64,000 nt of DNA from Actinoplanes sp. NBRC 103695 (GCF_030269485.1 NZ_BSTL01000040.1:1-64000); one strand, 5' to 3'; shown: positions 34,491 through 44,441, counted from the stretch's first letter. Notes: generated by a model from the sequence alone, not told the origin. Program-made: numbers and translations.

Positions 34491-35232
34491 TGATCCACTA
34501 CGAGGAGGCCGGCCGCGGACCGGTCGTGGTCTTCCTGCACGGCGGTGCGCTCGACCTGCGGGAGTGGGACGAGCAGATGGTGCTGGCCGGCCGGTTCCGG
34601 GTGATCCGGGTGGACGCTCGCGGGCACGGGCGGTCGGAGACGCCGATGACGCCGTTCCGGCAGTGCGACGACGTCGCGGAGCTGCTCGGGCGGCTCGGCG
34701 TCGAGAGGGCCGCGCTGGTCGGGCTGTCGATGGGCGCCGGGGCGGCGACCGACACCGCACTCGAATATCCGCACCTGGTGTCGCACCTGATCGTGTGTGG
34801 CGCCGGGACCAATGAGCCGACGTTCACCGATCCTTGGATGCTGGAAATCCAACGACAGATGGCCGAGGCGCAGGCTCGCCTCGATGCACCGGCCTGGATC
34901 GAGTTGTCGCTCAAGCAGGGCGTGATCGGGCCTTACCGCGAAAGAGCCGACCGATCAGTGGAAGACCGCTGCCGCGAGATGATCACCGACACCGTCAACA
35001 ATCACGTGAAGCCGGGCATGGTCGCACCCCACCACGTCATCGGCTCGTGGGAGCGGCTGGGAGAGATCAGCGTCCCGGCGCTCGGCGTCATCGGGTCGCT
35101 TGACGCGCCCGACCACCACGCCATGGTCGACCGGTTCGTGCGAGATGTTCCGGGCGCCCGCAAGGCGGAAATCGGCGGGGCGGCCCACGTCGTCAACATG
35201 GACCGCCCCGCCGAGTTCAACGAACTACTGAC

Positions 35233-35245
<13 letters not shown>
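34490..35245 (+). CDS. Alpha/beta hydrolase, MarR-linked
   Basis: A 251-aa alpha/beta hydrolase starting MIHYEEAGRGPVVVFLHGG. The nucleophile elbow is LVGLSMGAG, the catalytic His lies near the end in GGAAHVVNMDRP. This resembles 3-oxoadipate enol-lactonase/esterase-like members. Coupled to the MarR gene by TGATG. The 3' end overlaps that of the converging ahcY gene by 13 bp, leaving no room for a separate terminator. Confidence 0.85.
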
Positions 35246-36690
<1,445 letters not shown>

Positions 36691-36695
36691 GAAGA

Positions 36696-36785
36696 AGGGC
36701 ACCCCCTTGTACAGGAGGCGCCCTTGGTGTCGTCGGCTCGGTCGAGCGTGGCGGAGGGGGTCCTCCGTCGCAGCGCCTCTCGACC
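36696..36785 (-). promoter_or_regulatory. SAH riboswitch upstream of ahcY
   Basis: Read on the minus strand the leader carries GAGAGGCGCTGCGACGG, CTCCGCCACGCTCG and, after a linker, CCAAGGGCGCCTCC, matching the SAH-riboswitch core that pairs AGGCGC with GCGCCT as P1. Downstream, AGGGCGCC (complement of 36717-36724) can instead pair with GGTGCCCT (complement of 36696-36703), hiding the AAGGGGG ribosome site that lies between them. SAH binding would hold P1 and free the site, giving an ON switch, as is known for this class. Confidence 0.85.
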
Positions 36786-36929
36786 GGCTCTGCCACGATA
36801 ACCCGCAATTCAAAACCGTTCAAAGGTACGCGGGACACAAAGCCCAGGCCTCCCGCACCATCGGGCCGTCCTCTGCCAAACGGCCGTCTTACAGCGGCTA
36901 CGCGCCGCACTGCGCCCCCTGGGAGTGGC

Positions 36930-36949
36930 CTCTCCAACCGGTTGGAGAG
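36930..36949. promoter_or_regulatory. 20-bp perfect palindrome between the PhyH and ahcY genes
   Basis: CTCTCCAACCGGTTGGAGAG is completely self-complementary. It lies 65 bp past the PhyH stop and 240 bp before the ahcY start, both on the minus strand. It could be a terminator hairpin (8-bp stem, CCGG loop, no U-tract) or an operator. The rest of the 323-bp gap holds the riboswitch and no gene. Confidence 0.45.
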
Positions 36950-37013
36950 TGGCGTACGTCACGGCAGGATTTCGTCCTTCGAGGGCCGCGGTCCCCGGCT
37001 TGCCCCCGGCGGC

Positions 37014-38129
37014 TCAGGCAGCGCTGCGGCGGTTGGCCTGGTCGTGGAGGGCCTTGGTGAACGTGGCCGGATCCCAGCGCTCCGCCAAGGCCTGCCTCAT
37101 CAGCTCGGCCTGGGTCTGTGGGGCCAGGCCGCCGATCGGCTGGTCGCGGTCGAGGTTGGTGGGGAACGCGTAGCCCTCGGCCGAGGCGGCGACCACGGTG
37201 GCGGTGCTGCCCTCGTACGCGAGAAGGGTGGGGTAGAGGGCCTCGCACATGGCCGTGCGGTCGACGGTCTCCATCGCGCGGCCGAAAGCCGAGCTGATCT
37301 GCAGCAGGTTGGCCATCCGGCGGACGTCGGCGGAACGGTTGGTGCCGGCGCCGTGGAACAGGGCGGGATTGAAGAACGCGGCGTCACCCTTGGACAGCGG
37401 GAGCTGCTCATGGTGGGCGTTGAAGTACTCGGTGAAGGAAGGCTGGTGGAAGGCGAGGTAGCCGGGCGCGTACTTCTGCGAGTGCGGCAGGTAGAGGGTG
37501 GGGCCGGTCTCGACCGGCATGTCCACGTGCGCGACGGCGCCCTGCAACGTCAGCACGGGCGAGAGCTGGTGGACGTGCGCGGGGAAACGGGACGACTGGT
37601 CGGCGGACATGAAGCCGAGGTGGTAGTCGCGGTGGGCGACCTGGGCCTGGCCGCCGGGGTTGACGACGTTGACCTGCGAGGTCACCTGGTATCCGGCGCC
37701 CAGCCAGGCCGCCGAGATCAGGGCCAGGGTGTCGTTGTCGTAGTAGGTGGCGAACGCGGCGGGGTCGCGCAGGGCGAACTTGTCGAGGGCGCCCCAGACG
37801 CGGTCGTTGGCGCCGGGCTTGGCGAAGTGGTCGCCGCCCACGGCGCCGGCCGCCTTCTGGTCGGCGATCAGGCCGGCGAAGACGTCGGTGGCGCGGTCGA
37901 CCACGTCGGTGGCGAAGGCGCCCCGGAACACCACGATGCCGGGGCCGTCCATCAGCGCGCGGGCGAGCTCGGCGCGGACCTCGGTGGTGTCGGGGAGGTC
38001 GCCGGAGTAGACGAGGACGTTCTGGACAACGTCGGTGGCGTGCGGGAACGCGGACTTGTCGGTCTGCTGCTCGACCACGGTCCGGAAGTCCTCCAGGTGG
38101 CAGTCGGCGGACGTGAACCAGGTTGTCAT
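37014..38129 (-). CDS. Phytanoyl-CoA dioxygenase (PhyH) family protein
   Basis: A 371-aa Fe(II)/2-oxoglutarate-dependent oxygenase-like protein. The iron facial triad is visible: His166-x-Asp168 in VAHRDYHLGF and distal His259 in FHGAGTNRS, with Arg265 as the likely 2-oxoglutarate anchor. Members hydroxylate diverse small molecules, often in secondary metabolism; the substrate here is unknown. The divergent LacI-type gene starts 73 bp away and may regulate it. Confidence 0.82.
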   Translation of the reverse strand: MTTWFTSADCHLEDFRTVVEQQTDKSAFPHATDVVQNVLVYSGDLPDTTEVRAELARALMDGPGIVVFRGAFATDVVDRATDVFAGLIADQKAAGAVGGDHFAKPGANDRVWGALDKFALRDPAAFATYYDNDTLALISAAWLGAGYQVTSQVNVVNPGGQAQVAHRDYHLGFMSADQSSRFPAHVHQLSPVLTLQGAVAHVDMPVETGPTLYLPHSQKYAPGYLAFHQPSFTEYFNAHHEQLPLSKGDAAFFNPALFHGAGTNRSADVRRMANLLQISSAFGRAMETVDRTAMCEALYPTLLAYEGSTATVVAASAEGYAFPTNLDRDQPIGGLAPQTQAELMRQALAERWDPATFTKALHDQANRRSAA

Positions 38130-38202
38130 GCGATCACGCTAGGCCCGGAAACAACATCAACGGCCATTGAGAACACCTCAAAAAACCATCATTGTGTACG
38201 GC

Positions 38203-39234
38203 GTGAAGCACCCTTACCGGATCCGCGAGATCGCCGTCCAGGCCGGCCTGAGCCCGGCCACCGTCGACCGGGTGCTGCACGAGCGCGGCGGGGTGCGGGA
38301 GAGCACCGTCCGGGAGGTACGCCAGGCCATCGCCGACCTGGACCGGCAGCAGTCGCAGGTGCGTCTGGGCGGGCGGACGGTGATGCTGGACGTGGTCGTG
38401 CAGGCGCCGCCCCGGTTCACCGGAGCGGTCCGTGCCGCCCTGGAGGCCGAGTTGCCGTCGCTGCGCCCGGCCACCTTCCGGTCCCGTTTCCACCTGCTCG
38501 ACTCGCCGGGGGTGACCGACCTGGTCGCGGTGCTCGACAAGGTGTCGCGGACCAAGTCGGACGGGGTGATCCTCAAGGCGCCGGACGCGCCCGAGATCGT
38601 CGCCGCGGTGGCGAGGCTGCCGGTGCCGGTGGTCACGTTCGTCACCGACCTGCCGGGCAGCAGCCGGGTGGCGTACGTGGGCATCGACAACCGCGCGGCC
38701 GGCGCGACCGCGGCGTACCTGGTGGAGCAGTGGCTGGCGGATCGCGCGGGGGACGTGCTGGTGGTACGCGGGCACGGGTCGTTCCGTGGCGAGGACGAAC
38801 GGGAGATGGGCTTCCGGGCGGAGATGCGCCTGCGGTCCCCGGGCCGGCGGATCGTCGAGGTGGTGGACGAGGAGGACCGGGCGGACGCCGTGCACCACAA
38901 CATCCGCGAGCTGCTGGCGACCAGTCCGTCGGTGCGGGCCGTGTACTCGCTGTACGCGGGGGCGGGCGGCAACGCGGCGGTGGTGGAGGCGTTCGCCGCG
39001 GAGGGCCGCCGGTACGACGTGTTCGTGGCGCACGACCTGGACGGCGAGAACACCGCGCTGCTGCGGGACCGCCGGCTCTCCGCGGTGCTGCATCATGACC
39101 TGCGGCAGGACATGCGTCAGGCCTGTCTGGCGGTGTTGCACGCGAGCGGCGTACTCAAGGGCAGGCCGCACCCCGCACCGAGCGCGATCCAGGTGATCAC
39201 GCCGCACAACACGCCCCCGGCAAGATTTTCTTAG
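38203..39234 (+). CDS. LacI-family transcriptional regulator
   Basis: About 343 aa from GTG 38203; the frame is open to an ATG at 38167. The helix-turn-helix reads IREIAVQAGLSPATVDRVLHERGGV, followed by a sugar-binding-protein-like domain (DGVILKAPDAPEIV, YVGIDNRAAGATAAYLV, YDVFVAHDLDGEN). TTGAGA (38167-38172) and CATTGT (38190-38195) could form its promoter, in which case the transcript starts at the GTG (leaderless). It is divergent from the PhyH gene, its most likely target. Confidence 0.8.
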   Translation: MKHPYRIREIAVQAGLSPATVDRVLHERGGVRESTVREVRQAIADLDRQQSQVRLGGRTVMLDVVVQAPPRFTGAVRAALEAELPSLRPATFRSRFHLLDSPGVTDLVAVLDKVSRTKSDGVILKAPDAPEIVAAVARLPVPVVTFVTDLPGSSRVAYVGIDNRAAGATAAYLVEQWLADRAGDVLVVRGHGSFRGEDEREMGFRAEMRLRSPGRRIVEVVDEEDRADAVHHNIRELLATSPSVRAVYSLYAGAGGNAAVVEAFAAEGRRYDVFVAHDLDGENTALLRDRRLSAVLHHDLRQDMRQACLAVLHASGVLKGRPHPAPSAIQVITPHNTPPARFS

Positions 39235-39307
39235 CGACCCTGTCCGGTTCGGCGCGGGCCGTTCGTCACCCTGGTGAGAACAAAGATCGACGAGAGGCGT
39301 ACGCGAG

Positions 39308-39643
39308 ATGAAGTTCATGATGTTCGTCTGCACCGACACCCAGCCGGAGACCGACGAGGCGGCCGTGCCGTCGATCGAGCAGTGGGTGGCCGACACCCAC
39401 GACAAGGGCCGCGCCATCATGGGCGAGCGGCTCGCGGATGCCACCACGGCCACCACGGTCCGGGTGCGCGGCGGTGAGCTGCTGCTGACCGACGGCCCGT
39501 TCGCGGAGACCACCGAGGTGATCTGCGGGTTCGACATCCTGGAGGTCGCCGACCTGGACGAGGCCATCGAGATCGCCCGCAACCACCCGATGGCGTACGC
39601 CGGGCGGATCGAGCTGCGCGCGTTCGACCCGCTCGACCTCTGA
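39308..39643 (+). CDS. DGPF-domain (YCII-related) protein paired with ECF42 sigma factor
   Basis: A 111-aa protein starting MKFMMFVCTDTQPETDEA, with GAGAGG-like bases upstream. It contains the diagnostic LLTDGPFAETTEVICGFDIL. DGPF proteins are the conserved partners of ECF42 sigma factors, and the sigma gene follows with a TGATG stop-start overlap. The DGPF protein's molecular function is not established; it is usually part of the sigma factor's own regulon. Confidence 0.9.
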   Translation: MKFMMFVCTDTQPETDEAAVPSIEQWVADTHDKGRAIMGERLADATTATTVRVRGGELLLTDGPFAETTEVICGFDILEVADLDEAIEIARNHPMAYAGRIELRAFDPLDL

Positions 39644-40818
39644 TGGACGCCTTGGCCAACGCGGCGAAGGAGTCGTACGGCCGGATCGTCGCCACGCTGA
39701 TCCGGGTGACCGGCGACTGGGACCTGGCCGAGGACTGCGCGCAGGAGGCCCTCGCCATCGCCGCCGAGAGGTGGCCCGGCGAGGGCATCCCGGCCAATCC
39801 GGGCGGCTGGCTGATGACGGTGGCCCGCAACCGCGCGATCGACGTGCTCCGGCGGGCCACCGTGGAGCAGCGCAAACTCCGCGAGGTGGCGCAGCCGGCC
39901 GACTTCACTGTCAGGGAGGCGGATGAGGTGGAGGACGACCGCCTGCGGCTGATCTTCACCTGCTGTCACCCGGCGTTGTCGCTGGAGGCTCGGGTGGCAC
40001 TGACCCTGCGTACGGTCTGCGGTGTGCCGACCGAGGAGATCGCCCGCGTCTTCCTGGTCGCCGAGGCCACCATGACGCGGCGGCTGACCAGGGCGAAGAC
40101 CAAGATCGCCACGGCGAACATCCCGTATCGGGTGCCGGCCGGGCCGGCCCTGGGCGAACGGCTACCGGGGGTGCTCGGCGTCATCTACCTGCTCTTCACG
40201 CGGGGTTACGGCAACGACGGCGAGCCGGCCTTCGCGGAGGAGGCGATCCGGCTGGGCCGGCTGCTGCGGCAGCTGATGCCGGAACAGCCGGAGGTCATCG
40301 GGCTGCTGGCGTTGTGCCTGCTCCAGCACTCGCGGCGCGACGCCCGCCGGGACGCGGACGGCAACCTGCTCACGCTCGACCAGCAGGATCGTGGCCGGTG
40401 GGACCGCGCGGCCATCGCCGAGGGGCGTGCGCTGGCCGCCGTCGCCGGCGAGGGCGCGTACGCGACCCAGGCCCGGATCGCGGTCGAGCACACCCGGGAC
40501 GAGACCGACTGGTCCGTCGTCGCCGGCTGGTACGACCGCCTGGCGATGCTGCAACCCACCCCGGTGGTGCGGCTCAACCGGGCGGTCGCGCACGGCTTCG
40601 CGTACGGGCCGGAAGCCGGACTCGATCTCCTGGCCGAGGCCCGGACGGGCGGGGCGCTCGACGGTTACGCCGCGGCCACCGCGGCCGAGGCCGAACTGAC
40701 CGCCCGGCTGGGTGACCGCCTCCGGGCCGAGTTGCTCTTCCGGGAGGCCGCCGACCTGACCACATCACCGGCCGAGCGGCGGGCGCTGCTGGGCCGTGCT
40801 ACTTCGATGTCTTCCTGA
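39643..40818 (+). CDS. ECF42-type RNA polymerase sigma factor with C-terminal extension
   Basis: A 391-aa ECF sigma factor. Regions 2 and 4 are at the front: DLAEDCAQEALAIAAERWP, GGWLMTVARNRAIDVLRR, LTLRTVCGVPTEEIARVFLV. About 200 further residues form a tetratricopeptide-like extension (ALCLLQHSRRDARRD, LNRAVAHGFAYGPEAGLDLL), the hallmark of ECF42, which works without a classical anti-sigma factor. Direct coupling to the DGPF gene confirms the class. Targets are unknown. Confidence 0.9.
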   Translation: MDALANAAKESYGRIVATLIRVTGDWDLAEDCAQEALAIAAERWPGEGIPANPGGWLMTVARNRAIDVLRRATVEQRKLREVAQPADFTVREADEVEDDRLRLIFTCCHPALSLEARVALTLRTVCGVPTEEIARVFLVAEATMTRRLTRAKTKIATANIPYRVPAGPALGERLPGVLGVIYLLFTRGYGNDGEPAFAEEAIRLGRLLRQLMPEQPEVIGLLALCLLQHSRRDARRDADGNLLTLDQQDRGRWDRAAIAEGRALAAVAGEGAYATQARIAVEHTRDETDWSVVAGWYDRLAMLQPTPVVRLNRAVAHGFAYGPEAGLDLLAEARTGGALDGYAAATAAEAELTARLGDRLRAELLFREAADLTTSPAERRALLGRATSMSS

Positions 40819-40827
40819 GGAGGACCC

Positions 40828-41322
40828 GTGACCACACCGACCACCGAGTTCGACGGCCGTTTCAGCGAGCCCCACGCGACCGCGGTGCCCTGGGCTGAAG
40901 TCGACAAGATCCTGTTCGAGTCGGAGATGTTCTGGCTCTCCACCGTGCGTGGGGACGGCCGGCCGCACGTCACCCCGCTGCCGATGATCTGGGACGGCGG
41001 GGCGCTGCACTTCACGGTCGGGCTCGGCGAGCAGAAGATGGTCAACCTGACCGCCAACCCGCGGGTCGCGATCACCACCGGCACCCCGGACATGCGCTCG
41101 GGCATCGACGTGGTGACCGAGGGCACGGCGGCCCGGATCACCGACCGCGCCCGGCTGGTCGAGCTCGCCGGGCTGTGGAGGTCGCAGCTCGACTGGGACT
41201 ACGAGGTCGACGGCGACGCCTACCACCACGAGGGTGGGACCGCGCACGTCTTCGGCGTCAGCCCGGTCAAGGTGCTGGCGTTCGGCAAGTCGCCGTATTC
41301 GCAGACGCGCTACCGGTTCTGA
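40828..41322 (+). CDS. Pyridoxamine 5'-phosphate oxidase-like (split-barrel) flavin/F420 protein
   Basis: A 164-aa split-barrel protein. The flavin-binding-type segment MFWLSTVRGDGRPHVTPLPM and the following LGEQKMVNLTANPRVAITTG are typical of PPOX-class enzymes, many of which in actinobacteria use F420. It starts 9 bp after the ECF42 gene and may belong to the same transcript. Substrate unknown. Its 3' end overlaps the converging isomerase gene by 13 bp. Confidence 0.82.
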   Translation: MTTPTTEFDGRFSEPHATAVPWAEVDKILFESEMFWLSTVRGDGRPHVTPLPMIWDGGALHFTVGLGEQKMVNLTANPRVAITTGTPDMRSGIDVVTEGTAARITDRARLVELAGLWRSQLDWDYEVDGDAYHHEGGTAHVFGVSPVKVLAFGKSPYSQTRYRF

Positions 41323-42143
41323 AGCCGTCGCAGGGCGTCGACGCTGCGGCGTACATCGGCCAGAGGTCCTTCTCCCGCGGGCTCCCCGGTCAGGATGGTG
41401 TCCTGCTCCAGCACCCACCAGCCGTCGTAGCCGGCGCGGCCCAGCGCATCGGCGACCGCGGCGAAATCCACGTCGCCGTGGCCGATCGGGCGGTACATAT
41501 TCGCGCGCACCGCGTCGGTGTAGCTGAGCTCGCCGGCCTGCACCCGCTTGGCCAGGCCGTGGTCGACGTCCTTGGCGTGCACGTGCGCGATCCGGTCGGC
41601 GGCGTGCACGGCCAGCGTCGCCGGGTCGGTGCCGCCGACCAGCACGTGGCCGGTGTCCAGGCAGAGCGGGATGCGCGAGCCCTCGAGCACACGCTCGATC
41701 TCCGGGCCGGTCTCGATCATCGTGCCGACGTGCGGGTGCAGGACGGCCCTGATGCCCTTCTCCGCCGCCTGGTCGTGGAAGCGGTCGAGGGTCTTCAGGA
41801 GGCGTCGCCAGCCGGCCGCGTCGAGGGCGGGGCGCTCGTCGTAGCCGTCGTGTCCGGTGGCGGCGGCGAGGACGAGAACGTCGCCGTCGAAGTCCGGGAA
41901 CTCCGGCTCGTCGTGCAGGACGACCGGAACGAATCCGCCCAGGGCGGTCAACTCGTATCGGTTGAGGATCGGCTCGGGGTCCGCGGGGAGGAAGCCGTCC
42001 GGGCCGTACTCGGTCGCGGTCAGGCCAACCTCGTGCATCTCGCGCAGCACACGCTCGGGGGACAGCTGGTATCCCCAGCCCGGGACCTCGCAGACGCCCC
42101 AGGAAATGGGGGCTCCGGCGATTTTTGGCCGGCTCAGCTTCAC
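41310..42143 (-). CDS. Sugar phosphate isomerase/epimerase (IolE/IolI-like TIM barrel)
   Basis: A 277-aa (beta/alpha)8 protein of the AP-endonuclease-2 fold. The GTG start at 42141-42143 overlaps the stop of the upstream remnant (GTGA). Metal-site segments: ISWGVCEVPGWG, VLHPHVGTMIET, CLDTGHVLVGG, HVHAKDVDH and VLEQD. This resembles inosose dehydratase/isomerase (IolE/IolI). It is the only intact member of what looks like a former inositol-type catabolic operon; the two genes upstream are shrunken remnants. Confidence 0.82.
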   Translation of the reverse strand: MKLSRPKIAGAPISWGVCEVPGWGYQLSPERVLREMHEVGLTATEYGPDGFLPADPEPILNRYELTALGGFVPVVLHDEPEFPDFDGDVLVLAAATGHDGYDERPALDAAGWRRLLKTLDRFHDQAAEKGIRAVLHPHVGTMIETGPEIERVLEGSRIPLCLDTGHVLVGGTDPATLAVHAADRIAHVHAKDVDHGLAKRVQAGELSYTDAVRANMYRPIGHGDVDFAAVADALGRAGYDGWWVLEQDTILTGEPAGEGPLADVRRSVDALRRLQNR

Positions 42144-42354
42144 TGTGCTCTCACCTCGTCGATCCGCACCGGACGGTGCTCGTGCAGGGATGTCGTGCAG
42201 GCCTCGGCGATCCGGCCGGCCTCGACCGCGTCGGCCACCGTGCACGGCGACTCGCGCTCGCCCCTGACGAGCTCGGTGAACGCGGCCAGTTCGTGGCGGC
42301 GGCGACGATCCGGCCCAGCCCGATCAGTCCCAGCCCGATCAGTCCCAGTCGCAT
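42140..42354 (-). pseudogene. Remnant of a Gfo/Idh/MocA oxidoreductase gene (middle lost)
   Basis: The start at 42354 encodes MRLGLIGLGLIGLGRIVAA, the Rossmann front of a Gfo/Idh/MocA dehydrogenase. About 50 bp on, another frame continues RHELAAFTELVRGERES and ends at 42140 with the family's usual C-terminus (DAVEAGRIAEACTTSL). About 280 residues between are missing and the two ends are out of frame. A 15-bp sequence near the front (CCCAGCCCGATCAGT) is duplicated. The original start and stop, and the overlaps with both neighbours, are kept. Confidence 0.72.
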
Positions 42355-42569
42355 CAGTCCATACCTCCGAAGACGTTCTGGTCCCAGCCGATGTCCAGGC
42401 CGTTGATCCGGATCCGGTCGAAGCGTTGCGCGGCGAAGGCCTCGCCCACGTCGGCACGGCGGCCGGTGACCACGGCCCGCGCGCCCTCGCGTACGGCGGC
42501 CGTCGCGATGCCGACGCCGAGGCCCTGCGTGCCGCTGACCAGTACGACCTTGTCCTCCAGGAGTCCCAC
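42354..42569 (-). pseudogene. Remnant of a short-chain dehydrogenase gene (two internal deletions)
   Basis: From GTG at 42567-42569 an open frame of 71 codons encodes an SDR front (LEDKVVLVSGTQGLGVGIAT, then ARAVVTGRRADV), jumps to RIRINGLDIGW, which in full-length SDRs lies near residue 180-190, and then to DQNVFGGMD, the extreme C-terminus. Full-length enzymes have about 260 residues and an active-site Tyr-x-x-x-Lys, absent here. The frame stays open but the product cannot be an SDR. Its TGA overlaps the next remnant's ATG. Confidence 0.7.
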
Positions 42570-42671
42570 GCCCCGAGAATGCGGCCCGTAACCAGGTCGT
42601 AACAAGTGGGCGTACACATCAAAAAGACCTCAGCGTTTGGCCACCCTGCCCGGCGGGCATCGAGATACGTC

Positions 42672-44174
42672 GTGGTGGGCAGACTGGCGAACCGCTACCG
42701 ACTGCTCGACCGGCTCGGCGCCGGTGGGATGTCGGTGGTGTGGCGCGCCCACGACGAGGTGCTCGACCGCGAGGTTGCCATCAAGGTCCTCTCCCCCGAC
42801 CAGGCCATCTCCGATCGGATCCTCGTCGAGGCGCGCGCCGCCGCCCGTCTGCGCCACCCCCACGTCATCGAGGTGTACGACTTCGGCCGCGACCCGTCGT
42901 TCGTGGTCATGGAGCTGGTCGACGGCCGGTCCCTGGCCGACGTCCTGTCCCGCGGCCCGCTGCCCTGGCGCGCGGCGGTGACGATCGGCGCGCAGGTGGC
43001 TGCCGCCCTGGCCGCGGCACATGGCCGGGGCATCGTGCACCGCGACGTGAAACCGGCCAACGTCATGGTCACCTCCGCCGGGGTCAAGCTCGTCGACTTC
43101 GGCATCTCCGCCTCCACCGGCGAGGCCGACCTGATCGGCGGCCAGATCTTCGGCACACCGGCATACCTGGCCCCCGAACGCATCGACGGCGGCCCGGTCC
43201 GCCCCGCCACGGACGTCTACGCCCTGGGCCTGCTCCTGCACCTGATGCTCGCCGGGCGCCTGCCGTGGGACGCGTCGACCACCACCCAGATGTTGCGCGC
43301 CCATCGCTACCGCACCCCGCAGCCGCTGCCACCGGTCGCCGGCCTGCCCGACGAGGTGGCCACGCTGATCCGGCGCTGCCTGGCCAAGGAGCCGGCCGCC
43401 CGCCCCGACGCGGCGACGGCGGCCCGCGTCCTGTCCGACGCGGCCGGCCTGATCACGCCGCCGCCGCTGCTGGCCGCGCTGGACGCCCCCACCGAGATCA
43501 TCGACGTCCCCGCGACCCACCGCCATCCGCTCCGTCGCCGCCTGGTCGCGGCCGGCGCCTCGACCGCCGCGGTCGTTGTCGCGGTGGCCGGGGTCGTCTG
43601 GTTCGCCGGACGGGACGAGTCGCTGCCGTCCGTGCGGGCGGCCGGGGCGGTCCCGCCTTTGACCTGCCAGGTCGGTTACGCGATCAAGAGCGCACTCAAT
43701 GGCACCCTCTCCACCGCGGTGACCGTCCGGAACACCGGCCGGGCCGCGGCGTCCGATTGGAAGCTGACCTTCGAGCTCCCGTCGGGCCAGAAACTGGTGC
43801 GCGGCTGGAGCAGCGGCTGGGCCCAGGACGGCCAGGCCCTGCTGCTGACCGGCCGGAACCTGGCGGCCGGGGGCAAGGTGTCGACCGGGTTCGACGCCAG
43901 CTATCGCGAGTCGGCGGGGCTGCCCGGCGAATTCAAGCTCAACGACACCGTCTGCACGCCGCAGCTCTCCGTGGCCGGCCAGACCACTCGTCCGCCCGCG
44001 ACCTCTCCGGCCGCGACCTTTCCGCCCGCGACCCCTGCGACCTCGACCACGACGCCGGCCACCGCGAAGAAGCCGGCCGCACCGCCGGCGCCGCCCAAGC
44101 CGGAGAAGAAGGACAACAGCGGCCACGGCAAAGGCGGCGGCGAGGACAACAGCGGCCCCGGCAAGGGACCCTAG
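42672..44174 (+). CDS. Transmembrane Ser/Thr protein kinase with CBM2-like extracellular domain
   Basis: About 500 aa (GTG 42672 or 42675). The cytoplasmic kinase (residues about 8-265) is of the PknB type: GAGGMSVVW, catalytic Lys38, HRDVKPANV with Asp125, VDFGIS, GTPAYLAPE. A membrane helix follows at about 290-313. Outside, residues about 330-427 resemble a CBM2 carbohydrate-binding fold: paired cysteines at both ends (TCQVGY ... TVC), TAVTVRNTGRAAASDWKLTF, GWSSGWAQDGQALLL. The tail is Thr/Pro- and Lys/Gly-rich. PASTA domains are lacking; a polysaccharide-sensing role is inferred. Confidence 0.85.
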   Translation: MVGRLANRYRLLDRLGAGGMSVVWRAHDEVLDREVAIKVLSPDQAISDRILVEARAAARLRHPHVIEVYDFGRDPSFVVMELVDGRSLADVLSRGPLPWRAAVTIGAQVAAALAAAHGRGIVHRDVKPANVMVTSAGVKLVDFGISASTGEADLIGGQIFGTPAYLAPERIDGGPVRPATDVYALGLLLHLMLAGRLPWDASTTTQMLRAHRYRTPQPLPPVAGLPDEVATLIRRCLAKEPAARPDAATAARVLSDAAGLITPPPLLAALDAPTEIIDVPATHRHPLRRRLVAAGASTAAVVVAVAGVVWFAGRDESLPSVRAAGAVPPLTCQVGYAIKSALNGTLSTAVTVRNTGRAAASDWKLTFELPSGQKLVRGWSSGWAQDGQALLLTGRNLAAGGKVSTGFDASYRESAGLPGEFKLNDTVCTPQLSVAGQTTRPPATSPAATFPPATPATSTTTPATAKKPAAPPAPPKPEKKDNSGHGKGGGEDNSGPGKGP

Positions 44175-44183
44175 ACGCCCGCT

Positions 44184-44441
44184 GTGACCGGCGCACGCCT
44201 GTCGGTGGCCCTTCTGAATCTCGACGCCGGCGGCGAGCGCCTCGGCCTGTGCGCCCATCGGCCGTGCCGCCGGGTCTTCGCCGACACCACCCGCGGCGGC
44301 CGCCAGTCCTGCTGCTCCCCGCGTTGCGCGAACACCGAGGCGGTTCGCCGCCACCGCAACCGTCACATGATCCGGCCAACAATCGTTGCCAATCGATGTT
44401 CGCTCCGTATACGGTCCCGCACGGAGCGTCGCGACATCTGA
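44184..44441 (+). pseudogene. Truncated CGNR zinc-finger regulator
   Basis: An 85-codon frame from GTG 44184. Residues about 22-62 (LGLCAHRPCRRVFADTTRGG, then QSCCSPRCANTEAVRRHRNR) match the C-terminal CGNR zinc finger of a DNA-binding protein family of about 190 aa; the four ligand cysteines are kept but the name-giving CGNR reads CANT. The whole N-terminal ABATE domain is missing, and the end runs into the next gene's promoter. It is probably a decayed fragment, though a small stand-alone zinc finger cannot be excluded. Confidence 0.5.

Noticed and set aside
42354..42569. SDR fragment considered as a functional small protein
   Set aside because: It joins the front, a middle strand and the last residues of an SDR but lacks the active-site Tyr-x-x-x-Lys and most of the fold.
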